Shown here in pieces: positions 1-7,993 of a stretch of DNA of 64,000 nucleotides. Below the pieces are notes generated by a model. It saw only the letters and a list, made by a program, of their open reading frames with translations. It was not told where the DNA came from and ran no database searches. How positions within the stretch are numbered: the stretch's first letter is position 1; each line of letters starts with the position of its first letter. The position numbers were made by a program, and so were the translations under genes. The DNA comes from Salipiger profundus (GTDB lineage Bacteria; Pseudomonadota; Alphaproteobacteria; Rhodobacterales; Rhodobacteraceae). The stretch is from positions 310,001 through 374,000 of the forward strand of contig NZ_CP014796.1 in NCBI RefSeq assembly GCF_001969385.1. The letters are read 5' to 3'.

Positions 1-615
1 GCCGACGCCATCGAGGCCGCCGGCATCACCCCCGAGGTCGAGGACCCGCGCAAGTTCCGTGCGCCGCTCGACCCGCAATCGGTGCACCAGGGCGCCGCGA
101 TGGAGGTGAAGCCGCTCGACTGGGGCCGCCTCGCCGATGTCGCCATCCGCGACGATGCCCGCGCCCCCCGTCTGGTGCTGCTCGACCGGGTGACCGACCC
201 GCACAACGTCGGCGCCATCCTGCGCTCGGCCGAGGTCTTCGGCGCGCAGGCGGTCATCGGCACGCTGCACCACTCCGCTCCCGAGACCGGCGCGCTGGCC
301 AAGACCGCCTCGGGCGCGCTCGAGCGTCAGCCCTACCTGCGCGAACGCAACCTCGCCGACACGATCCGCGCGCTGCAGGAAATGGGCTACGTCGTGCTCG
401 GCCTCGACGGCGAGGCGGAGCAGACCATCGAGGAGGCCATCGACGGCCGTCGCGACCGCCCCGTCGCGCTGGTGCTCGGCGCCGAGGGCCCCGGCCTGCG
501 GGAAAAGACCCGCCAGACCGTGGACCAGCTGGTGCGCATCGATTTCGCCGGGGGCTTCGGCTCGCTGAACGTGTCGAACGCCGCCGCCGTCGCGCTCTAC
601 GCCGCGCGCCCCTGA
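1..615 (+). CDS. rlmB: 23S rRNA 2'-O-methyltransferase, RlmB/TrmH (SPOUT) family, 5'-truncated by window edge
   Basis: The reading frame is open from the first base, so the N-terminal substrate-binding part lies outside the window. The visible 204 residues carry the SPOUT methyltransferase signature in order: LLDRVTDPHNVGAILRSAEVFG (motif 1 region, with the conserved N and R of the NxGxxxR type), then VLGAEGPGLR (motif 2) and SLNVSNAAAVALY at the C-terminus (motif 3), which together form the knotted SAM-binding site. RlmB methylates G2251 of 23S rRNA. TrmH and other SpoU-type paralogues share these motifs, so the exact nucleotide target is inferred from family resemblance. It is followed 44 bp later by a small zinc-ribbon gene. 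Confidence 0.85.
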   Translation, partial: ADAIEAAGITPEVEDPRKFRAPLDPQSVHQGAAMEVKPLDWGRLADVAIRDDARAPRLVLLDRVTDPHNVGAILRSAEVFGAQAVIGTLHHSAPETGALAKTASGALERQPYLRERNLADTIRALQEMGYVVLGLDGEAEQTIEEAIDGRRDRPVALVLGAEGPGLREKTRQTVDQLVRIDFAGGFGSLNVSNAAAVALYAARP

Positions 616-659
616 CCCTGCCGCTTGCGCGGCCGCCCCGCCGCGCCCATATCGCCACC

Positions 660-950
660 ATGCCGAACACCAAGATCGCCACCTGCAGCTACTGTGGCAC
701 CCGCGCAGCGCTGGTGCTGGACCGCGGCCGGCACGAGCTGGCCTGCGCCTCCTGCGGCGCGCCGCTGCACGAGCTGAAGAAACTTCGCTCGGATGCGGTC
801 GACCGCGGCTCGCTGCGCCACAGGCCCGACCCGCTGCGCGACGGGCCGCGCAAGCCCGGCAAGAAGAGCCGCAAGAAGAAGAAACCCAAGACCCTCGGGC
901 GCAAGGCCGCGAAGGGGCTCTTCGACCTGCTCGAGGACATCTTCGACTGA
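660..950 (+). CDS. Small zinc-ribbon protein with basic tail, function unknown
   Basis: A 96-residue protein. Two CxxC knuckles near the N-terminus (CSYCG and CASCG, about residues 9-12 and 29-32) make a treble-clef or zinc-ribbon fold likely. The middle is arginine-rich and residues about 66-82 are almost entirely Lys/Arg with Gly and Pro, followed by a short hydrophobic acidic end (GLFDLLEDIFD). The basic stretch suggests nucleic-acid contact, but no catalytic motif is visible. Codon use matches its neighbours and the start ATG follows the rlmB-like gene closely, so the two may be cotranscribed. I do not recognise a named function. Confidence 0.7.
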   Translation: MPNTKIATCSYCGTRAALVLDRGRHELACASCGAPLHELKKLRSDAVDRGSLRHRPDPLRDGPRKPGKKSRKKKKPKTLGRKAAKGLFDLLEDIFD

Positions 951-958
951 CCCCCGGC

Positions 959-1034
959 CTTCTTCTGGCCGAAAATATCCTGGGGGAGTCGCGGCAGCGA
1001 CGGGGGCCGCGCCCCCGGGCGCCCGCAGGGCGCC
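959..1034 (+). repeat. Dispersed intergenic hairpin repeat, copy A
   Basis: Starts with the conserved head CTTCTTCTGGCC, then GAAAATATCC and TGGGGGA. Three perfect hairpins follow: GTCGC/GCGAC with a four-base loop, CGGGGGC/GCCCCCG, and GGCGCCC/GGGCGCC with a GCA loop. It lies between the zinc-ribbon gene and ribB, in the same direction as both. The same head plus hairpins recurs at 14780, 18661, 23141 (inverted), 47222, 53110 (inverted) and 56684. It could end transcription of the upstream gene, although no T-run follows the stems. Confidence 0.8.
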
Positions 1035-1117
1035 ACCACCGCCCCGCGACCCAAAACCACCCTAGCCATTTCGGCCTGCATCTCTTATCTGGCAGGAACG
1101 GTATCAGGAGTGGCGAG

Positions 1118-2242
1118 ATGGCGGATTACGAGAACCCGGGCCAGACCGAGACGGACTGGAAGGCAGCGATTTCCCCGATCGAGGAAATCATCGAGGACGC
1201 GCGCAACGGCCGCATGTTCATCCTCGTCGACCACGAGGATCGCGAGAACGAGGGCGACCTCGTCATTCCCGCGCAGTGGGCCACCCCCGACGCGATCAAT
1301 TTCATGGCCACCTACGGGCGCGGCCTGATCTGCCTGTCGATGACCGCCGAGCGGATCGAGCAGCTCGGGCTCGAGCTCATGTCGACCAACAACTCCTCGC
1401 GGCACGAAACCGCCTTCACCACCTCGATCGAGGCGCGCGAGGGTGTCACCACCGGCATCTCCGCCGCCGACCGGGCGCGCACGATTGCCGTGGCCATCGA
1501 CGCCTCGAAGGGCGCGCAGGACATCGCGACGCCGGGCCACATCTTCCCGCTGCGCGCCAAGGCGGGCGGCGTGCTGGTCCGCGCCGGTCACACCGAGGCC
1601 GCGGTCGATGTCTCCCGGCTGGCCGGTCTCAACAGCGCCGGCGTGATCTGCGAGATCATGAACGACGACGGTTCGATGGCCCGCCTGCCCGAGCTCGTGT
1701 CCTTCGCCCAGAAACACGGCCTCAAGATCGGCACGATCTCCGAGCTGATCGCCTATCGCCGACGCCACGACAATCTCGTGCGGGTCGAGCGCGAGGAAAC
1801 CGTGACCTCGGAATTCGGCGGCGAGTGGCAGATGCGGATCTACTCCGACACCACCCACGGCGACGAGCACATCGCCTTTACCAAGGGCGACCTCGAAACC
1901 GCCGAGCCGGTTCTGGTGCGGATGCATGTGCTCGACCCGATGCTCGACGTGGCGGGCACCGGCCACCCCGGCCGCGCCGACGAGTTCCGGCTGGCGATGC
2001 AGGCGGTCGCCGACGAGGGGCGCGGCGTGGTCGTGCTGCTGCGCGACACGGCGATGAAGCTCGACCCCTCCGAGGGCAGCTCGCCCGGCACGCTTCGGCA
2101 GTATGGCCTCGGCGCGCAGATCCTGTCGTCGCTCGGCCTGTCGCAGCTCGAACTTCTGACCAATTCGCCCACGCCGCGCATCGTGGGCCTCGATGCCTAC
2201 GGTCTCGAGATCGTCGGCACGCGCAAGATCGGAGGTGCCTGA
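1118..2242 (+). CDS. ribB: 3,4-dihydroxy-2-butanone 4-phosphate synthase with degenerate GTP cyclohydrolase II-like domain
   Basis: RibB converts ribulose 5-phosphate to the four-carbon precursor of riboflavin. The N-terminal domain (about residues 20-215) has the acidic metal and substrate motif DHEDRENEGDL, the GLICLSMT strand, NNSSRHETAF and RAGHTEAAVDV. The C-terminal half resembles RibA (LRQYGLGAQIL, then TPRIVGLDAYGLEIVG) but contains none of the zinc-binding cysteines of GTP cyclohydrolase II, so only the DHBP synthase activity is expected. Start chosen at an ATG with AGGAG eight bases upstream. The stop overlaps the ribH start by one base; ribH and nusB follow, an operon usual for this family. 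No FMN riboswitch is visible upstream. Confidence 0.92.
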   Translation: MADYENPGQTETDWKAAISPIEEIIEDARNGRMFILVDHEDRENEGDLVIPAQWATPDAINFMATYGRGLICLSMTAERIEQLGLELMSTNNSSRHETAFTTSIEAREGVTTGISAADRARTIAVAIDASKGAQDIATPGHIFPLRAKAGGVLVRAGHTEAAVDVSRLAGLNSAGVICEIMNDDGSMARLPELVSFAQKHGLKIGTISELIAYRRRHDNLVRVEREETVTSEFGGEWQMRIYSDTTHGDEHIAFTKGDLETAEPVLVRMHVLDPMLDVAGTGHPGRADEFRLAMQAVADEGRGVVVLLRDTAMKLDPSEGSSPGTLRQYGLGAQILSSLGLSQLELLTNSPTPRIVGLDAYGLEIVGTRKIGGA

Positions 2243-2793
2243 TGGCCTCGAACGAAGAGCATTACACCCTGCCCCGGCCGAGCTTCGACAAGCCGGTCAA
2301 GATCCTGATCGTGGTCGCGCCCTACTACAAGCAGATCGCCGAGCAGCTGGTGAAGGGCGCCACGGAGGAGATCGAGGCGGCCGGCGGCTTCCACGAGGTG
2401 ATCGAGGTGCCCGGCGCGCTCGAGGTGCCCTCGGCCATCGGCATCGCCGAACGGCTGTCGAACTTCGACGGCTACGTCGCGCTCGGCTGCGTGATCCGCG
2501 GCGAGACGACCCATTACGACACGGTCTGCAACGACAGCTCGCGCGGCCTGACGCTTCTGGGGCTGCAGGGGCTCTGCATCGGCAACGGCATCCTCACCGT
2601 GGAAAACTACGAGCAGGCCCGCGTCCGGGCCGAGGCGGACGGCCAGAACAAGGGCGGCGGCGCGGCCGCGGCGGCCTTGCATCTGGTCGCGCTGGCCCGT
2701 AGGTGGGGCGGCGCCCGCAAGGGGGTGGGATTCGTTCCTGCCCGCGACGAGTATCAGCTTGCGGGGTCTTCACGAGGAAACGACACCGCATGA
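2242..2793 (+). CDS. ribH: 6,7-dimethyl-8-ribityllumazine synthase
   Basis: Catalyses the penultimate step of riboflavin synthesis, condensing the RibB product with the ribitylamino-pyrimidine. 183 residues. Family motifs are visible: VPGALEVPSAI (substrate phosphate and pyrimidine loop), ALGCVIRGETTHYD with the active-site His, and GILTVENYEQA. The C-terminal helix NKGGGAAAAALHLVALARRW is typical; the last ~25 residues (GARKGVGFVPARDEYQLAGS...) are a tail of the kind found in related Rhodobacteraceae proteins. Start ATG overlaps the ribB stop; the stop overlaps the nusB start by four bases (ATGA), so translation is probably coupled through the operon. Confidence 0.93.
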   Translation: MASNEEHYTLPRPSFDKPVKILIVVAPYYKQIAEQLVKGATEEIEAAGGFHEVIEVPGALEVPSAIGIAERLSNFDGYVALGCVIRGETTHYDTVCNDSSRGLTLLGLQGLCIGNGILTVENYEQARVRAEADGQNKGGGAAAAALHLVALARRWGGARKGVGFVPARDEYQLAGSSRGNDTA

Positions 2794-3281
2794 CCACCCC
2801 GGACACTCCCCCGGCCCCCTCGGGCAATCAGAAGCGTCGGATGAAATCCGCCTCGCGGCTCTACGCGGTGCAGGCGCTCTACCAGATGGAGGTGGGTAAC
2901 CTCACGGTGGAGAAGGTTCAGCACGAGTTCGTCGACCACCGCTTCGGCGCCGAGATCGACGAGGGCATCGAGATGATCGAGGGCGATGTCGACCTCTTCA
3001 GCCGCATCACCTCTTCGGCGGTGAACTGGCAGGCGAAGATCGACCAGATGACCGACCGCGCGCTCGTGGCGAAATGGCCCATCGCGCGGCTCGACCCGAC
3101 GCTGCGCGCGCTCTTCCGCGCCGCCGGCGCCGAGTTGGTCGACAGCGACACGCCGCCGCGCGTGATCATCTCGGAATACGTGGAAGTGACCCGCGCCTTC
3201 TTCCCCGAGGGCCGTGAAGCGAAGTTCGTCAACGCCGTGCTCGACCACATTGCCCGCGAGGCCAAGCCCGAAGCGTTCTGA
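2790..3281 (+). CDS. nusB: Transcription antitermination factor NusB
   Basis: 163 residues, the normal NusB length with a short extended N-terminus. It shows the family start KSASRLYAVQALYQME, the internal helices ending in DRALVAKWPIARLDPTLRALFRAAGAEL, and the closing EYVEVTRAFFPEGREAKFVNAVLDHIARE. NusB, with NusE (S10), binds boxA RNA and supports antitermination on rRNA operons. Third gene of ribB-ribH-nusB, overlapping ribH by four bases. Linkage of nusB to riboflavin genes is common in Proteobacteria. Confidence 0.93.
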   Translation: MTTPDTPPAPSGNQKRRMKSASRLYAVQALYQMEVGNLTVEKVQHEFVDHRFGAEIDEGIEMIEGDVDLFSRITSSAVNWQAKIDQMTDRALVAKWPIARLDPTLRALFRAAGAELVDSDTPPRVIISEYVEVTRAFFPEGREAKFVNAVLDHIAREAKPEAF

Positions 3282-3620
3282 GCTCGGCACGACGCGCCCC
3301 GACGGCGGGGGCGTCCCTGATCGACATGATGGCGTGGATGGCCCCGCGGCCCTTCGGAACATCCGCCACACGCGCAGGCCCGCCAAGGCCGCTGCCGAAG
3401 CCTCTCGCCTCTCGGAGCCGCCGAAGCCTCGCGCCACGCGTGGGGCCGGTTTTCCAAATCCACCGCCCGGCACGCCTGTCGCACGGGCGCCACCGGCGTC
3501 TCATCTTGCCGCAATATTCGAAATACCTGGCCCCGGCGGCACCGGTAGTGTCGGGTTTCAAACCCACAGTCCAGCGCAGGTCACGGCCGGGGCGCGACTG
3601 CCGCGCCCCGGCCGCACCGA
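3282..3620. other. Gene-free stretch between convergent nusB and the efflux operon
   Basis: About 340 bp without a credible gene; the frames that cross it have no family resemblance and poor codon use. The plus-strand end of nusB is followed by a weak GC hairpin (CGCCCCG...CGGGGGCG around 3295-3313). The only strong structure is the 13-bp perfect hairpin at 3584-3614, listed separately. Confidence 0.6.
3584..3614 (-). terminator. Perfect 13-bp hairpin after the outer-membrane efflux gene
   Basis: CGGCCGGGGCGCG at 3584-3596 pairs exactly with CGCGCCCCGGCCG at 3602-3614 around a five-base loop. It starts six bases past the stop codon of the minus-strand gene ending at 3621. No T-run follows on the minus strand, so it may act as an mRNA-stabilising 3' hairpin or a Rho-assisted terminator rather than a classic intrinsic terminator. 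Confidence 0.6.
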
Positions 3621-5003
3621 TCAGCTGCCCTCGGCTTCGGTCGTGACCGCGACCGGCATCGCCCAGCCCTTGCCTGCAGCGACCTGGAGGGTCGCCCAGC
3701 TTGCCGCGAGATTCCGCACGCTCGACGCCAGCGTCAGCCGCGAGTTCGCCAGCGAGCGCTGAACGTCCAGCAGATCGAGCAGCGTCGTGGTGCCGCCGTT
3801 GTAGGTCTCACGCGACAGCGACACGACCCGCTCGTAGGAGTTCACGCTGCGGCGATAGGCCGAGACCGCGCGGCGATTGCGCAGGTAGTCGGTCTGCGCC
3901 GACTGGACCTCTTCGACCGCGCTCAGCACTTCCGATCGCCATGCGAGTTCCGCCTGCTTCGCCTGCGCGACGGCCTGGTCGCGGCTGGCGCGCAGCAGCG
4001 GCTGGCTCAGCACCGGCACCGAAAGCTGCGGTCCGAAGGACCAGCTGCTCACGCCTTCGGTGGCGCTCACCGTGCCGCCGAGGCTGAGCGACGGGTAGAG
4101 CTGCGCCTCGTTCACCCCGATCCGCGCCACGGAGGCGGCAAGGTCGCGCTCGGCGCCGCGCACGTCCGGACGATTGCGCAGCAGGTCCGCCGGAACGCCG
4201 ACCCCGGCGCTGCCGGAGGGGCTGGGCTGTGCCGCGCCGCGCTGAAGCCGGCTCTCGATGCTCTGCACCGGCTGGGCCAGCAGGGTGGCGATGGAATAGG
4301 CCGACGCGTAGAAGCCGCTTTCCAGCGAGGGCAGCGACGCACGGCTGTCGTCCAGCGCCGCCTGCGCCTGCGCCTCGTCGAGCGCGGTTGCGGCCCCGGC
4401 CTCGCGCTGGCTCTGCACCAGCGACAGCGTCTCGCGGCGGGTGTCGAGCGTCTGCCGCGTGATCGCCAGCGCGTTCTGGTAGTAACGCAGGTCGATGTAG
4501 TTCGAGACCAGCGCCGACAGGAAGGCCAGCCGCGCCTCGCCGACGCTCAGCTCGGCCGATTGCAGCGATGCCAGCGCGGCCTCGCGCGAGCGGCGCTCGC
4601 CCCCGAAGAGATCGAACACGTAGGACGGGCTGAACCCTCCGGTGGTCGTCGTGGTGGTGCCATCGACGGTCTCGCCTCCGGCGCGCGTGATCTGTCCCGA
4701 CGCCCCGCCCGAGATCTGCGCCGGCAGCCCCGTCGCGCGGGCGGCGGCCTGTGCTTCGGCGACGCGGGCAATGGCGGTCCGGATATTGAGGTTCTGGTCC
4801 AGCCCGGTCTGCACGAGGCTGTTGAGCGTTGCATCGTTGAAGGCACGCCACCAGTATTGCTCGGAGGCCTTGCCGATCGGTGCGGCCGCGCCCTCGGCGA
4901 AGCTGACCGCAAGCGTCTGTTTCGGCGCCTCGTAATCCGGACCGACGGTGCAGGCGGCGAGGGCCGTCGTCGCGGTCAGGAGTGCCAGTTTTATCTTTTT
5001 CAT
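3621..5003 (-). CDS. Outer-membrane efflux lipoprotein, TolC/OprM (NodT) family
   Basis: 460 residues, full length for an RND-type outer-membrane factor. The signal peptide ends in a lipobox (LAAC, acylated Cys about residue 17) followed by TVGPDYEAP, the usual start of NodT-family lipoproteins. Two OEP repeats follow, with the characteristic [32 protein letters not shown] segment near residues 280-310. It would form the trimeric exit duct of a tripartite pump. It is the last and only intact gene of the minus-strand efflux operon, overlapping the permease remnant by four bases. With permease and adaptor broken it may serve another pump or be on its way to loss. Confidence 0.9.
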   Translation of the reverse strand: MKKIKLALLTATTALAACTVGPDYEAPKQTLAVSFAEGAAAPIGKASEQYWWRAFNDATLNSLVQTGLDQNLNIRTAIARVAEAQAAARATGLPAQISGGASGQITRAGGETVDGTTTTTTGGFSPSYVFDLFGGERRSREAALASLQSAELSVGEARLAFLSALVSNYIDLRYYQNALAITRQTLDTRRETLSLVQSQREAGAATALDEAQAQAALDDSRASLPSLESGFYASAYSIATLLAQPVQSIESRLQRGAAQPSPSGSAGVGVPADLLRNRPDVRGAERDLAASVARIGVNEAQLYPSLSLGGTVSATEGVSSWSFGPQLSVPVLSQPLLRASRDQAVAQAKQAELAWRSEVLSAVEEVQSAQTDYLRNRRAVSAYRRSVNSYERVVSLSRETYNGGTTTLLDLLDVQRSLANSRLTLASSVRNLAASWATLQVAAGKGWAMPVAVTTEAEGS

Positions 5004-5815
5004 CTGCTCGTTACTCTCTCTTCGGCCCAGCGGACCAGTCGCATGATGAGCGCGTAGAGCGCTGGCACCATGAAGATGCCTGTGAATGTCGACGCCACCA
5101 TGCCTCCGATCACGCCCGTGCCGGTGGCATTCTGTGCCGCAGCGCCGGCCCCGCTCGCGGTGGCCAGCGGAAGGACGCCAAGGATGAATGTCGACGCGGT
5201 CATCAGGATGGGGCGCAGGCGAAGCCGTGCTGCCTCGATCGCCGCCTCTGCGATGCTGCGCCCCTGAGCGCGCAAATCCTCGGCAATTTCGACGATAAGG
5301 ATCGCATTCCGGGCTGCAAGTCCGATCGTGGTGAGCATCCCAACCTTGAAGTAAACGTCGTTAGATTGGCCACACACCCAGGCCGTCAGGAGCGCTCTGA
5401 GCACCCTCACGGGAACCGCGAGCATCACCGAGAACGGGATTGACCAGCTTTCGTAGAGCGCCGCAAGGGCGAGGAAGATCACGAATGCGGAAATCGCGTA
5501 GAGCCAGGGCGCCTGATCGCCCGACTGCCGCTCCTGGTAGCTGATGCCGGTCCAGGCGGCGCCCTGCGACGAGCGCGCGGTCATGTAGATCATGCCCTCG
5601 AGCCCGGTCATGGCGTCCTCGATGACCCGCGTCACCGAGTTCTCGACGGCCTCGGCGGTGGCGCCGGAATAGGTCGCCGAGACCCGCACCGCGGTCGGCG
5701 CGATGTCGGGATATTGCGCGACGGGCAGCGACACGAAGGACCATGCCCCGGCAAGCATGGTCATCAGGGCGAGCACCCAGGCGAAGACGGGGCGGCGGAT
5801 GAAGAACAGGCCCAT
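5000..5815 (-). pseudogene. RND efflux permease (AcrB/MexB-like) with large in-frame internal deletion
   Basis: Intact family members are about 1040 residues; this frame has 271. The first ~75 residues match the AcrB N-terminus ([11 protein letters not shown], then [23 protein letters not shown]). The sequence then jumps directly to the C-terminal region ([64 protein letters not shown]). Roughly 770 residues are missing, including the porter and docking domains and the central TM helices with the proton-relay Asp pair of TM4, so it cannot be a working pump. Start is the ATG five bases after the adaptor stop; the end overlaps the outer-membrane gene by four bases. Confidence 0.9.
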
Positions 5816-5820
5816 CGGGT

Positions 5821-7026
5821 TTACTCTGCGTCCTGCGCCGCGCCGTCGTCGGGGGCGGCCCCGGCTCTGCCGCCGCCTGTTTCCTCCCCGTCGTCCTGCC
5901 GCACCTCCGTCACGACGCGGTCGTCCGAGATGGAGACCGGCACCGTCGTGACCTGCGCCCCGTCGGCAAGGTTGCTGAGCCCGTCCATGACGAGCGCCTC
6001 GCCGTCCTCGACACCGTCGGTGACGATCCACGCGTTCCGGTAGCTGCCCTGGCTCGTCAGCCTGCGCTGCTGCGCCGTGCCGTCGACGGCGACAAGGGCC
6101 GTGAGCGTGCCGTCCGCCGCGCGCGAGGTCGCCCCCTGCGGCACCAGCACCGCCGTGGTCGTGCCAAGCGTCATGTCCACCCGCGGGAACTGCCCCGGCA
6201 GCACCCGCCGCTCGGGGTTGTCGAACTGCAGGCGCAGCTCGGTGGTGCCGGTTGTGGTCGAGACGTTGACGCTGGGCGAGACCATGCGGCCCTCGCCCGA
6301 GTAGGTCTCGCCGGTCTCGAGCTGCAGCGTGATCCCCAGCCGGTCGCCGCGCTGCAACGTCCCGGTGTCGATCTTCTCGCGGATCTGGCCGATGCGGCGG
6401 CTCGTTTCCTCGACATCGACGTAGATCGGATCAAGCCGCGTGACGGTGGTCAGCGCGTCGGTCTGGTTCTCCGTCACCAGCGCGCCGACCGAGACGGTGG
6501 GCACCGAAGGGAAGCTCGCGATCGGGCTGGTGATCTCGGTGCGGTCCAGATCGAGCTGCGCCACCTACAGCGCGGCGCGTGCCCCGCTCAGATCCGCCTG
6601 CGCCTGCTTCAGCGACACCCGGGCCGAGGCGAGTTCTTCCTGGGTCACGCCAGTGCCCAGCAGGCGTTGGTAGCGGTCGACGGTCTCCTGCGCGGTATCG
6701 ACCGAGGCCTGCGCCAGGTCGACCTCGGCCGAGGCGGAGGTGACCTCGGCGCGGTAGGTCTGATCCTCGATGCGGAAGAGCACGTCACCGGCCTAGAGCG
6801 AACGCCCGGCGTCATAGACGATCTCGGCGATCATGCCGCCGACGCGCGGGCAGATGTCGACCTGCTGATAAGCCACCGCGCGGCCCAGGACCGTCTTGGT
6901 GAAGGGCACCTGCGCGGTCTCGAGCGTGACCACGCCGACCTCGATCGCCCGCCCCGCCGGCCCCATGCCGCCCGGCGCCTGCGCCCGGCCGGCATGGGGC
7001 TGCGTCACCAGAAAAAGGGTCGCCAT
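5821..7026 (-). pseudogene. RND periplasmic adaptor (HlyD/AcrA family) interrupted by two in-frame TAG codons
   Basis: One minus-strand frame of 402 codons encodes a complete membrane-fusion protein except for TAG at 6793-6795 (codon 78) and 6565-6567 (codon 154). Each sits where glutamine (CAG) is expected: AGRSL-stop-AGDVLFRIE in the lipoyl half-motif and ARAAL-stop-VAQLDLDRTEITSPI at the end of the hairpin. Downstream, [15 protein letters not shown] and the beta-barrel [11 protein letters not shown] are normal. A signal-like N-terminus (MATLFLVTQPHAGRAQA) is present but lacks a charged start; the frame stays open further upstream without an ATG. With the permease also deleted, loss of function is likelier than amber readthrough. 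Confidence 0.88.
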
Positions 7027-7345
7027 GATGGCAGACAGGAACGGGAACGGGCGAGTGGCGGAAAATCTGCGTATGAAACCTCACGAAGGGCGCGCGGCGA
7101 ACGGTCTGGAGGGCATTGAACGGCGCCGCGCCGGATTTCCGTCGAAGCCATGGAGAAAAAATGTAAGAAAGATGCGACATTTCACGACCGGCGGCACCGC
7201 ACACCTGACCGTGCGACGCCACGTCGCTTGATTTCGCCGCACAGACCTTCCATCTTTTACAGAGACGAAGGATCGGTTGCGGTCGATCCTTGTCAAACCG
7301 CGTTGCTGCAATACCATTTGTTGCACAGCAAGGAGACAGGAAGAC
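7027..7345. other. Divergent intergenic region between efflux pseudogenes and a small membrane-protein gene
   Basis: About 320 bp with no credible gene. It must hold the promoters of both the minus-strand efflux operon and the plus-strand gene at 7346. The stretch 7145-7260 is less GC-rich than its surroundings. It contains an 8-8-8 inverted repeat at 7268-7291 and TTGCTGCAA at about 7302-7310 near TTGTTGCACAGCAA, which could be operator material. No regulator gene lies next to it. Confidence 0.5.
7268..7291. promoter_or_regulatory. Inverted repeat AAGGATCG-N8-CGATCCTT
   Basis: A perfect 8-bp inverted repeat with an eight-base spacer, 54 bp before the start codon at 7346. Size and position fit a dimeric repressor operator or a 5'-UTR hairpin. 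It has no T-run, and I cannot assign a regulator family. Confidence 0.4.
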
Positions 7346-7690
7346 ATGAACATGCCCCGCCTCGTGCGCCTCTACATCCTGCAAACCCTCATGGGCTTCG
7401 GCCTTTCCACGGTCTTCGTGGGACTGCTGCTCTGGCAGAACGTGGCGAACCTCTACCACCTGGTGACCAGCACCGATGCCGGTTTGCTGGCAGTGTTCCT
7501 GCTCTGGCTGTTCAATGGCCTTGTGTTCGCCGGCGCACAGTTCGCCATCTCGATCATGCGGATGCAGGACACGGACACCCCGCCGTCGGGCGGCAAACGC
7601 GCGCCCACTGTCACGATGCAGCCGGTGCCCGTGCGCGTCGCCGCCGAGCGTCCGAAGGACCGCGCACATCTGCTTCACCGCCGCCGCTGA
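7346..7690 (+). CDS. Small two-helix inner-membrane protein, function unknown
   Basis: 114 residues. Start ATG chosen because AGGAG lies about ten bases upstream; longer frames add a Cys/Arg-rich stretch that looks untranslated. Two hydrophobic segments (about residues 12-34, LMGFGLSTVFVGLLLW, and 46-66, GLLAVFLLWLFNGLVFAGAQF) are joined by a short polar loop. The C-terminal ~45 residues are hydrophilic and basic (DTPPSGGKRAP... ending RPKDRAHLLHRRR), likely cytoplasmic. Standing alone with its own intrinsic terminator at 7718, it looks like an independently transcribed gene. No family recognised. Confidence 0.7.
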   Translation: MNMPRLVRLYILQTLMGFGLSTVFVGLLLWQNVANLYHLVTSTDAGLLAVFLLWLFNGLVFAGAQFAISIMRMQDTDTPPSGGKRAPTVTMQPVPVRVAAERPKDRAHLLHRRR

Positions 7691-7717
7691 CCGGACGGCG
7701 CCCGACCAGACACGACA

Positions 7718-7741
7718 AAGCGCCCCGCGGGGCGCTTTTTT
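7718..7741 (+). terminator. Rho-independent terminator
   Basis: AAGCGCCCC pairs with GGGGCGCTT around a two-base GC turn and is followed by TTTT, 27 bp after the stop of the small membrane-protein gene. This is the most classic intrinsic terminator in the window. Confidence 0.9.
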
Positions 7742-7822
7742 CATGCCGGGCGGACCGGCTGTCGTCTGTCTTGGAAAAGCGGCGGGAACCGCGGCGACCG
7801 TGTGGTTATCTCATTCCCGAGG

Positions 7823-7838
7823 ACCTGTATATACAGGT
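7823..7838. promoter_or_regulatory. Perfect 16-bp palindrome ACCTGTATATACAGGT
   Basis: Lies in the 303-bp gap between the terminator at 7741 and the end of the minus-strand gene at 7994. The arms ACCTGTA/TACAGGT equal those of the classical lux box, but the spacer here is two bases instead of six, so it is not a standard LuxR site. It also differs from the E. coli LexA box (CTGT-N8-ACAG) by spacer. No start codon follows within a normal distance, so what it controls, if anything, is unclear. Nothing else recognisable is in this gap. Confidence 0.4.
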
Positions 7839-7993
7839 GGGCGCCAGGTAACCGGACCAGGGCCCGGACAGAGCCAGCTCCCTCGGAATTGCTTAAGGCC
7901 ACCGGAATGCAACCGTGTCACGGGAAGCGCAGAAACCCGCCTGACCCGCGAGATAAGATGCGTGCAGGCCCACGGCAAGGGGCCTTGCACGAT

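Noticed and set aside
951..1117. FMN riboswitch before ribB
   Set aside because: None of the conserved RFN-element segments is visible; the leader is instead the dispersed hairpin repeat followed by a plain ribosome-binding site.
7823..7838. LexA or standard lux box
   Set aside because: The alphaproteobacterial LexA site is GTTC-N7-GTTC, and E. coli LexA or lux boxes need longer spacers (8 or 6 bases) than the one found.
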